Assembly (NCBI GenBank): GCA_028279345.1 | Contig: JANQNY010000009.1 | Location: 96,047-160,046, forward strand | Direction: 5' to 3' | Source of the DNA: Geminicoccaceae bacterium | GTDB taxonomy: Bacteria; Pseudomonadota; Alphaproteobacteria; Geminicoccales; Geminicoccaceae | DNA length: 64,000 nt | Shown: piece by piece, positions 9,631 to 16,705 of the stretch | How the letters are laid out: the number at the start of each line of letters is the position of its first letter | Position numbering within the stretch: position 1 is the first letter of the stretch | Made by a program: the position numbers and the translations under genes | The notes under the pieces: model-generated | Databases searched by the model: none | What the model saw: the letters and a program-made list of their open reading frames with translations, nothing else | Told to the model about the DNA's origin: nothing

Positions 9631-12600
9631 CAGCGGCCGGTCCCGGTGACGACCAGCGTTCCACCGACCTCGAGATCGCCGATGCCCGCTGGCATCGCCG
9701 CTTCCGGTGTCGTCGGCACGCTCGTCCTGAGCGCTTGCCGACGGAAAGGCAGCGGCAGGCTCCAGGGCACGCTGTGGCGGAGCACGTCGACCTTGCGCTG
9801 AGCGTTGTAGGGGTCGCTTGGCGACCGTGCGGTATCGACGAGGCCGTAACAGCCCTGATCGTCGTTCGTGAGCATGAGCATGGCGAACTCGCCGACGCTC
9901 GCCACGCCCTCGCGAGAGGCGATGAACGCTTCGACCTCGTCGGCGGCGATCTGCCAACCAAAGCCAGGCGTCGGTCCCTCGCCACCCCATGGCGTCAGAT
10001 ACGCGGCGACGTCGCTTGCCAATGTTCGAAGTAGCCGACCGCGATCGATGTCGGCGGACAGGCCCACGCGACAGCGCACCTGGAGGTAGTCGTAAGCTGG
10101 GTTCTGCACGGCGATGCGCACACCCGGTGCTGCCAATGTCTCGAGCGCGTCGCGGATCCGCCGCAAGGACAGCACGTCGAACATCCGCGCCTCGTAGAAG
10201 CGATCGGCGTCGGTGGCGGCCGCGTGCGGGACGACCACGACCAGGACGTGTCCGGGCGCAGGCCGGTCTTGGCCCGTGTCCAGGGCGGGAAAGCATTTAA
10301 CCTTCCAGACCTGCTCGAAACGCTCCAGGACCAAGCGCTCGTAGTCACGCGCTGTGACAGCGCGGCCTTTATGTCTGAGGCGCTCACTGACGCGCGCGCG
10401 GTAGGCGGGCGTAGTCTCTGCCGCGACGCCGCCGAACGGGGTCCCAACCAAACGGATGGTTTCGAGACCGGCGATTGGCTCGGCGAGGCGCCAATCGAGA
10501 TTGGGCGGCAGTGGCTCCGTACGTTCCGCGGTCTCGGTCGCGATCAGGCCGTTGACCATAACGGCGCGCAGGCGCGGAAACGCGTTGATCCTTGCGTCCG
10601 CAGCAACGCGCAGCCAGATCGCACCCGCCGCCACGCCGCGACCCGAGCGCGTGGCGTCCTCTGGCACATTGATGGAGATCAGGCCCGAACGCATCAAGCC
10701 GCTCGTCGTGTCGGCGACGATGCGCTCAGCCGCCAGCGGCAGCCAGCCGCGTGCCCCAAGATAGCTCCAGTGGAGCCGCGGCGGGTCGAAGCCGCGGCGA
10801 CGGCGGGCGCGTTCCGCTGTGTCGAACAGGAGCGTCACCGGCTCGCCGGGTGCAAGGCGGTCAACGCCGATATGCAGGGACCCGTCGAACATGCGCGCAG
10901 GTAGCAACCCAGGCCCCGGGCGCAGTGGTTCCGGGTAAACCTGCTCGACGGCGAAGGGCCCGATGTGATCGAGATACTCGGCCCGAGCGCGGGCTTGCTC
11001 GACGTCCCCGCCGCCGACGTGGATCACGCTCCTGGCCTCGTAGTCGAGGACCAGGCGGGCGAGCGTCGGTGTGTAGGGCGGCGGCGGGTTAGGCGCGCGC
11101 TTGCGCCTGAGGGTCGCTGCGATGGCGCGCGCGTAGAGGGTTGGGTATGCGCCGTGGCCGAAACCCAGCGCCGGTCCCTCGAGGACCAGACGGGCGAAGC
11201 CGGCGCGCGCCCGCACACCGTAGCCGAACTGCGCCTCAGCCAAATCCGGCGGCAGCGGCCGAGCCGTGGCGGGCACGTCGATGACGACCGAAGACGTCGA
11301 CGGTAGCCTTTCGACCTCCGAAACTTCGGCAAACAGCGGTTCGGCATGCTGCCCGGTCGGGCGCCAGTCGCTGTCGACGAGCCAGCTTCGCATCACCCTG
11401 AATGGCTCGCTGTCGAAGCCGTCGCCATAGCCCGCGTAGTGCGCGGCGAACCCGCCGAACGCACGGGGCAGCCCGGTCCAGGTAAGGTTCAGGCGCATCG
11501 AGCGCAGTGGCTTGAGCGCCGCCTCCCAAGCGCCGACCATCAGCGCCGCGCCCGGAAGCGGTGTCGGTCCGAAGGGTTGAAACGGCGCGGAGGGATCCAG
11601 CGGCCCGAGGTCGTTGCTCACGCGCAGGGTTCTGAGCCCCGTGACCGCGACGTCGACGCCGACCTGTTCGAGAACGAAGGGCTCGAAGAGCGTGTGCGCG
11701 CAGAACGTAGCGTCCTCCGCAAGACGCAGCCGCGCCATGGGCGCCACGGGCGGTCGGCCCAGCTCTGCCGCGGCCGACGGCGAGGGTTCGATTGGCGGCG
11801 CGTCGTGACGCAGGACGCATGTGACCTTCAACCCGGTCGGGTGATTGGCGTCGGCGTCGGCCAGATTGCTCACGGCGAAGCCACCGACCTCGTACCAGCC
11901 GTCGGCCGTCGTGAGTTCCAAGCTGAAGGCGGAACTGAGATAGGTCTCAAACTGATAGGCGCGGCTCTCCGAGAAGAACATGAACACCGGATCGCGGTCG
12001 CGCCGCAGAGTCTGGCTCTCGACTTCGGTACTGGCCTCGCCAAACACGCGCCGCGCGCAAAGCGACAGCCACCGCACCAGGTGCTCCGGCAAAGCATGCT
12101 CCGGGCTCAAAAGCACGTGGGCTGCGAGGCGGCCGAGCGGCACCGTGACGGCACGGTGATCATCCGGGCGCGCCACGGCAATGAGCCGCCGCAAGAGCGC
12201 CGCCGTTACCGGATCGCCAGGGAGCAGCACCGCGTCGTCGGCGATGAGTTCGGAGCCACCCTCGGCCAGCACCCGCGCCACCGTTCCAGCCAGCGTCTCG
12301 CCAGGCAGCGCCACGGCGTTGGCGAGCGGAGCGTCGGCGCGCAAGCGTCGCGCAAAGGCGGCGGCCAGGTCGTTGCGAGCAGCGGCGTCGTCCGGGTCGC
12401 GGGCCCCGGCCGGGAGCCGCAGCACCAGCTCGAACGCGATGCGGCGTCGACCTTCGCGCAGGAGCAGACAGGGCGATGTGATACATAGCCCGAAGTCCGC
12501 GTGCTCGTGTGCGGCCACGTCCCCACCAAACAGCGCCCACGACGGTTGGCGCACGCGCCCAGACGGTTCGATTGGAACGTCGATCGTCCGTGTCCGCGTG

Positions 12601-13619
12601 ACGAAGTCGAACTCGCGCGCCGGCGAGACTAGCGGGTCGCGCTCGAAATAGAGCGTCCGCAGGCCGCGCAGGCGCGCCGAGGAGGCGTAGGCGTCGGCGT
12701 TGGTGCGAAAGCTCACGGGCGTGCGGCCGTCGCGATACGTTCCGAGTAGCCGTGTTCCAAGGGGTACTGGCACCGTCACCGCGGGCGCTGCGTCCGGTAG
12801 GCTGAGCATGACCGTGTCCGGTTGGCGCGCGCGTACGGCGGTGCCCAGGACAGCCTGATAGAAGAAGTCGTTGTGCCGGCTGGTCAGACCGTTGAAACGC
12901 TTCTGCACGTCACCAAGCAGTTGCAGGAACGCGAGGATCAGGGCGTTCGCGGGTTCGACGTCGGCCCGGCTCAGCCGGTCGGCGAAGACCGTGGCGGTGA
13001 CGCGCTGCAGATAGGCGACGCCGTTCAGCAACTCCTCGTACGAGCGGCGCAGCGTCTCGCGCAAACCGTCGGCGCCCGCTTCGGCGGCGACCGGCATGCG
13101 CCAGACGGCACTTAGGTCGGCCGGGCCGAGCGCGCCTGCCACGCGAGGACCGAGGGCGCTCGCCAGCACGGGCTGCACCTTCGGCGCGAGCTCTTCAGAG
13201 ATCAGCCGCTCCAGGCGCTGCCCCAGGTTGACTTCGGAGGGACGCGCCGACCGACACAGGTCTTCACGCCAGCGGTCGAGCAGCAGCGCGAGGCTCATAG
13301 CTTCGGCCGCCGCGCCCGAAGGATCGCGTTCGAGCAGTGCAAGAAAACGTCGTTCACGCAGGCCGATGGGCTCCGCAAGGATGCGTGCCATCAAGATGGC
13401 CGGTTCGTGCTCCAGCAGCGAACCCCAGCTCGTAGGGCCGCCGGTACCGGCGCCCGCGAACGGGATCGCGTAGCCCATGTCGGCGACGGTCGCGACCAGC
13501 GTGGCGAAGTCGCGCTCGTCCACGCGAAAGTAGCCGTCCGCGAGCGCGGCCGGCAGCCGCTCCGACTGCGCCAGACCGTCGGTAACGTAAGTTTCTTCCT
13601 GGAAGCCCGCCCGCTCCAC
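9630..13619 (-). CDS. Baseplate J-type protein of the contractile injection system
   Basis: A 1329-residue protein. The region around residues 1110-1150 (YRARVSERLRHKGRAVTARD, then YERLVLERFEQVWKVKCFPA) is the conserved core of baseplate J/gp6-like proteins, as in Afp11. The N terminus (YFRVDERDFATLVATVADMG) fits the family's start. The GTG at 13619 is the first start in frame, with no strong ribosome-binding site visible. The gene heads a minus-strand run whose neighbours overlap by 1-10 bases, so the baseplate, tape measure and ATPase are probably one transcript. It is long for the family, which often splits these functions over two proteins. Sheath, tube and spike genes, which usually precede it, are not upstream here. 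Confidence 0.86.
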   Translation of the reverse strand: MERAGFQEETYVTDGLAQSERLPAALADGYFRVDERDFATLVATVADMGYAIPFAGAGTGGPTSWGSLLEHEPAILMARILAEPIGLRERRFLALLERDPSGAAAEAMSLALLLDRWREDLCRSARPSEVNLGQRLERLISEELAPKVQPVLASALGPRVAGALGPADLSAVWRMPVAAEAGADGLRETLRRSYEELLNGVAYLQRVTATVFADRLSRADVEPANALILAFLQLLGDVQKRFNGLTSRHNDFFYQAVLGTAVRARQPDTVMLSLPDAAPAVTVPVPLGTRLLGTYRDGRTPVSFRTNADAYASSARLRGLRTLYFERDPLVSPAREFDFVTRTRTIDVPIEPSGRVRQPSWALFGGDVAAHEHADFGLCITSPCLLLREGRRRIAFELVLRLPAGARDPDDAAARNDLAAAFARRLRADAPLANAVALPGETLAGTVARVLAEGGSELIADDAVLLPGDPVTAALLRRLIAVARPDDHRAVTVPLGRLAAHVLLSPEHALPEHLVRWLSLCARRVFGEASTEVESQTLRRDRDPVFMFFSESRAYQFETYLSSAFSLELTTADGWYEVGGFAVSNLADADANHPTGLKVTCVLRHDAPPIEPSPSAAAELGRPPVAPMARLRLAEDATFCAHTLFEPFVLEQVGVDVAVTGLRTLRVSNDLGPLDPSAPFQPFGPTPLPGAALMVGAWEAALKPLRSMRLNLTWTGLPRAFGGFAAHYAGYGDGFDSEPFRVMRSWLVDSDWRPTGQHAEPLFAEVSEVERLPSTSSVVIDVPATARPLPPDLAEAQFGYGVRARAGFARLVLEGPALGFGHGAYPTLYARAIAATLRRKRAPNPPPPYTPTLARLVLDYEARSVIHVGGGDVEQARARAEYLDHIGPFAVEQVYPEPLRPGPGLLPARMFDGSLHIGVDRLAPGEPVTLLFDTAERARRRRGFDPPRLHWSYLGARGWLPLAAERIVADTTSGLMRSGLISINVPEDATRSGRGVAAGAIWLRVAADARINAFPRLRAVMVNGLIATETAERTEPLPPNLDWRLAEPIAGLETIRLVGTPFGGVAAETTPAYRARVSERLRHKGRAVTARDYERLVLERFEQVWKVKCFPALDTGQDRPAPGHVLVVVVPHAAATDADRFYEARMFDVLSLRRIRDALETLAAPGVRIAVQNPAYDYLQVRCRVGLSADIDRGRLLRTLASDVAAYLTPWGGEGPTPGFGWQIAADEVEAFIASREGVASVGEFAMLMLTNDDQGCYGLVDTARSPSDPYNAQRKVDVLRHSVPWSLPLPFRRQALRTSVPTTPEAAMPAGIGDLEVGGTLVVTGTGR

Positions 13620-13743
13620 CGTGGATCAGGCCGGGCACCGAGCCGATCGCGCGACCGCCTTCGCGCGAAGGCCGCGCAGGGGCTTCGGCGGCGCGGCAAT
13701 GGGGGCCGACCGCAGCGGCATATGTCCTCCCGTTCTCGCCGGG

Positions 13744-13932
13744 TTAGTGCTTGTCGCACCCGAAAGGTAGATCTGTGAAAGGATCATGGCGGTTGTGCGA
13801 CTTGCCCGGAAGCACCACCAAGGGGCGATGCCACAGTTCGGAATGGCGTATGCCGAACTCGAGGTTGTCGAGGCTAGCCAGCTCGGTGATAGTGGCGCGC
13901 GGGTGACGTTCAGGCGAGTACAGGTTCACCAT
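13744..13932 (-). CDS. Small hypothetical protein at the head of the eCIS operon
   Basis: A 62-codon frame starting at ATG 13932 and ending in TAA. Its composition is protein-like (MVNLYSPERHPRATITELAS at the start, several His, and GCDKH at the end), unlike the Arg/Ser/Ala-rich noise of shadow frames here, and most third codon positions are G or C. Its ATG overlaps the ATG of the divergent DUF4157 gene (13931), the two start codons sharing a CATG palindrome. A GGGAG near 13955-13959 followed by an upstream TTG could give a slightly longer product. The baseplate J gene starts 124 bases downstream. Function is unknown and the gene could be spurious. Confidence 0.42.
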   Translation of the reverse strand: MVNLYSPERHPRATITELASLDNLEFGIRHSELWHRPLVVLPGKSHNRHDPFTDLPFGCDKH

Positions 13933-14542
13933 GCGCAATTCGATCAAGACGCGAAGGTCTCCCACTGCGGTCCCATCAACGCGTGCGGCAGCCGGCGGCC
14001 AATCGGCCCTGCAGCGGCTCGCAGCTGCGGCGCCGCGGGTGGCGGCCCTGCAGCGCTGGCAGGGCGCAGCGATGGCCGCGTCAACGAATTCAGGAGCGGC
14101 CGCGCTGCAGCGGTTTGCCGACGACGCGGCCGTGCAACGCCAGATGGAAGACGAAGAGCTAATGCAGGGTCGCTTCGAAAGCGCCGTGCAACGCAAGGCC
14201 GAAGGTGGCGCCAGCGGGCTGCCGGCGCCGTTGGCGAGCGGGATCGAGGCGCTCTCCGGGACCGACGTCTCCGACGTCCGCGTGCACTACGGCAGCGCCG
14301 CGCCGGCAGCCGTCGACGCGCTCGCCCACACGCAGGGGAGCGACATCCACGTCGGTCCCGGGCAGGAGCAGCATCTGGCGCACGAGGCCTGGCACGCCGT
14401 GCAGCAGAAGCAGGGACGCGTTCAGCCTACGACGAACGTTGGTGGCCAACCGGTGAACGACGACCCGGCGCTGGAGACGGAAGCGGACCGCATGGGTGCG
14501 CAGGCGCTCGAGGAAGGCCTCGACGGGCGGCAACGCGGCTGA
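13931..14542 (+). CDS. DUF4157 protein, eCIS-associated putative metallopeptidase domain
   Basis: A 203-residue protein. Residues 97-190 match the DUF4157 domain, a marker of eCIS loci: LPAPLASGIEALSG, VRVHY near 116-120, GSDIHVGPGQEQHLAHEAWH (136-155) and an Asp/Glu-rich end near LETEADRMG. HEAWH (151-155) is an HExxH zinc-peptidase motif, although activity is not assured in this family. Residues 25-90 contain spaced Gln-Arg motifs (ALQRLA, ALQRW, ALQRFA, AVQRQ, AVQRK), a feature of many eCIS-linked proteins. There is no signal peptide. It is probably a cargo or a cargo-processing protein. The next gene begins 3 bases after the stop. Confidence in the domain is high and in the role moderate. 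Confidence 0.85.
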   Translation: MRNSIKTRRSPTAVPSTRAAAGGQSALQRLAAAAPRVAALQRWQGAAMAASTNSGAAALQRFADDAAVQRQMEDEELMQGRFESAVQRKAEGGASGLPAPLASGIEALSGTDVSDVRVHYGSAAPAAVDALAHTQGSDIHVGPGQEQHLAHEAWHAVQQKQGRVQPTTNVGGQPVNDDPALETEADRMGAQALEEGLDGRQRG

Positions 14543-14545
14543 GCG

Positions 14546-15733
14546 ATGAGCCTTGGCCGCGCGGTCGTCCTGCTCGTCGTGCTCTTCGTCGCGGCGGCTA
14601 TGGCCCCACCGACGCATGCACAGGGCCAGCCGTTGGTCACGCCGACCACCATGCCGCCGCTTCCGGAGGTCATCCGCGTCGGCGTTCGTGAGGCACCGCC
14701 CTTCACCTATCTCCAGCCCACGACCGGACGCTGGAAGGGGCTGAGCGTCGACCTTTGGCACGCCGTCACCTTCCAGTTGCAGCTTGATCGGGGGCTCGAC
14801 GCGCCGCCCTACCGTACCGAGTTCGTCGTCGTGCCCTTTGCCGACGTGGCTTCTGCGCTCAGCCGTCCCGAGACTCCCGGCCAGATCGCGGTCGACGTCC
14901 TCATCGCCCCCCTGACGATCACCGAAGAGCGTGAGCAAGCCTACGACTACACGCACCAGTACTTTCCCTCCGGTCTCGCGTTCGCGCTCCCCAAAGTCAG
15001 TGGCATCAATCTTGGCGAAGCCGTGGACCGCTTCGTCGAGGCGCTGCGGCACGAGCACGTGCTGCCGGCGCTCGGCCTCGTCCTGGCGGCGACACTCTTG
15101 TTCGCGGTGGCCGCCTTTTCGGCAAGCCAAGCCTTCCGCTCGCGCGACATCGCCGAGGGACCCGCGCGCGAACGAGCACTGGTCTTCACGGTCTTGGGCG
15201 CGCTCAAGGCGACGGGGATCGACCGGGAGGTGTTTGGATTTCGCTCGTTCTTGATGCTCGCCCTGTCACTCGTGCTGCTGGTCTTCGGCACGATCATCTC
15301 GGCAAGCATCACCGGGGTCATCACCGCGGCGCTCACGCTCAGTGCCATGGACACAGAAGAGCTCGACGTCAGCGAGCTCCACGATCAGCGGTTCGGTGTC
15401 GTCGCAGGCTCGACCCACGAGGCCTACCTCCGAGAGCTGGCGCCGGACATGGAGCCGACGCTGCTCGAGGCGTCACAGCGCCGCGGGCTTGAGAAGCTGC
15501 TGGCAGGCGACATCGACGTGTTCGTCGGCGATGAAGCGCAACTGCGCTACCTGGTCGCGAAACCACCCTTTCGCGACAAGCTCGAAGTTCAGCCCCGGGC
15601 CATGACCTTCGAGCCGATCGGCTGGGCGCTCCCCGCCGGCAGTCCCTACCGCGAGCCGCTCAACGCCGAGCTCTTGGGTGTCCTGCGCAGCGAAGCCTGG
15701 CCGGGCCTCGTGGCGGAGTATTTCGGCGATTGA
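14546..15733 (+). CDS. Ionotropic glutamate receptor-like membrane protein
   Basis: A 395-residue protein with the layout of a prokaryotic glutamate-receptor channel. It has a signal peptide (1-26) and a first solute-binding lobe (about 42-150; IRVGVREAPPFTYL and the late-lobe APLTITEEREQAYDYT). Two membrane segments follow (about 172-197 and 233-266), with a short stretch between them where a pore loop would sit, then a second binding lobe (about 275-395; FGVVAGSTHEAYL, GDIDVFVGDEAQLRYL). The loop (about 208-231, ALVFTVLGALKATGIDREVF) shows no TVGYG-type filter, so potassium selectivity as in GluR0 is unlikely. The gene starts 3 bases after the DUF4157 stop, so the two are probably translationally coupled. 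It could instead be a membrane-anchored solute sensor. Confidence 0.78.
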   Translation: MSLGRAVVLLVVLFVAAAMAPPTHAQGQPLVTPTTMPPLPEVIRVGVREAPPFTYLQPTTGRWKGLSVDLWHAVTFQLQLDRGLDAPPYRTEFVVVPFADVASALSRPETPGQIAVDVLIAPLTITEEREQAYDYTHQYFPSGLAFALPKVSGINLGEAVDRFVEALRHEHVLPALGLVLAATLLFAVAAFSASQAFRSRDIAEGPARERALVFTVLGALKATGIDREVFGFRSFLMLALSLVLLVFGTIISASITGVITAALTLSAMDTEELDVSELHDQRFGVVAGSTHEAYLRELAPDMEPTLLEASQRRGLEKLLAGDIDVFVGDEAQLRYLVAKPPFRDKLEVQPRAMTFEPIGWALPAGSPYREPLNAELLGVLRSEAWPGLVAEYFGD

Positions 15734-15784
15734 GCCAGACCGACATCGCCGAGGGCGATAGGCGATAGGTATCGGCACGTGGGC

Positions 15785-16696
15785 CTAAGGTAGCGTCCGC
15801 TCGAAGATCTCGCCGCGCGGCTCGAGCGCCGCGACGATCCGGCCGCCTGCCTTGGTCACGGCGAAATCCCTGACCTCGTCAGCGACCTCGAGCGCGGTTG
15901 CGCCGTCCAACGTCGCGATGCGCCGCGGCGCCGCCACCCACAGCCGTGGGCCATCGGCACGCACGAGACGGGCAGCCGGCAGCGGCTCTCGGCCGCCAGG
16001 GGTCACGCGGCCCCGGTCGTCGATATGCACCAGCTCGCCACCTTCCAACAGAGCCACGACGTCGGTGCAGCTCGCACAGAGACTTCGCACGGCGTCGAGC
16101 GTCAGGGTCGTCTTCGCGATACCGTCACCTTGCCGCTCGAAACGAAGCACGATGCGGCCGACAGCCATGGCCACGCCGGTTGGCAGGCTGACGACCATCA
16201 TCCGCCCGAGACGAGCCGCCACGCGCTCCGGCGGCAGGAGCCACGCGCCGTCCGCGTCGAGCACGCCGCACCAGCGCGAGAAGACGTCGTCCGGCGGCGG
16301 TGTCGCCGGATCGCGGGGCGGCACGATCTGGCCGATGACCAAGAGCGCCCGGCCGTCGCCGCTGCGGGCTGCGGTGTCCACCGTCACGACGGTGTCGCGG
16401 ACCCCAAGCGCCTGCGCGAGCGCGGTCACCGGCGAGTTGGAGGGCGCGAGCACGTCGCTGGTCGCCACAGCCACGCGGTAGGCACCGCAGAGCAGTGTCT
16501 CGCCGTCCGGGCGGAAGCGCAACGCCTGCCCGCTCTCGCCCGGTAGCAGGAGCGATCGGGGCCGTGTGCGGGCTGCGTCCCACAGGAACACGCGACCCTG
16601 GCTCGCCGCGGCGCACGAGCGCCCATCGTCCGAAATGGCGACAGCGGAGCCCCAGCCATCCGGCAGGTGCGCCCACCGTGCCAGCTCCTCAGCCAC
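15785..16696 (-). CDS. Beta-propeller-like protein, eCIS neighbourhood
   Basis: A 303-residue protein with repeats of about 40-50 residues that look like WD40-type blades, for example AVAISDDGRSCAAASQGRVF followed by LWD (about 18-40), ALRFRPDGETLLCGAY (about 57-72) and a last blade around VRDFAVTKAGGRIVAALEPRG. There is no signal peptide or catalytic motif. The GTG start follows a GAGGG 8 bases upstream and lies 10 bases after the stop of the large putative cargo gene, so the two are cotranscribed. A propeller here suggests protein-protein binding, such as chaperoning or docking cargo. That role is inferred only from position. Confidence 0.65.
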   Translation of the reverse strand: MAEELARWAHLPDGWGSAVAISDDGRSCAAASQGRVFLWDAARTRPRSLLLPGESGQALRFRPDGETLLCGAYRVAVATSDVLAPSNSPVTALAQALGVRDTVVTVDTAARSGDGRALLVIGQIVPPRDPATPPPDDVFSRWCGVLDADGAWLLPPERVAARLGRMMVVSLPTGVAMAVGRIVLRFERQGDGIAKTTLTLDAVRSLCASCTDVVALLEGGELVHIDDRGRVTPGGREPLPAARLVRADGPRLWVAAPRRIATLDGATALEVADEVRDFAVTKAGGRIVAALEPRGEIFERTLP

Positions 16697-16705
16697 CGGT
16701 GGCCC

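Noticed and set aside
15744..15758. ATCGCC/GGCGAT hairpin after the receptor-like gene as a terminator
   Set aside because: Six base pairs and no T tract; too weak to call.
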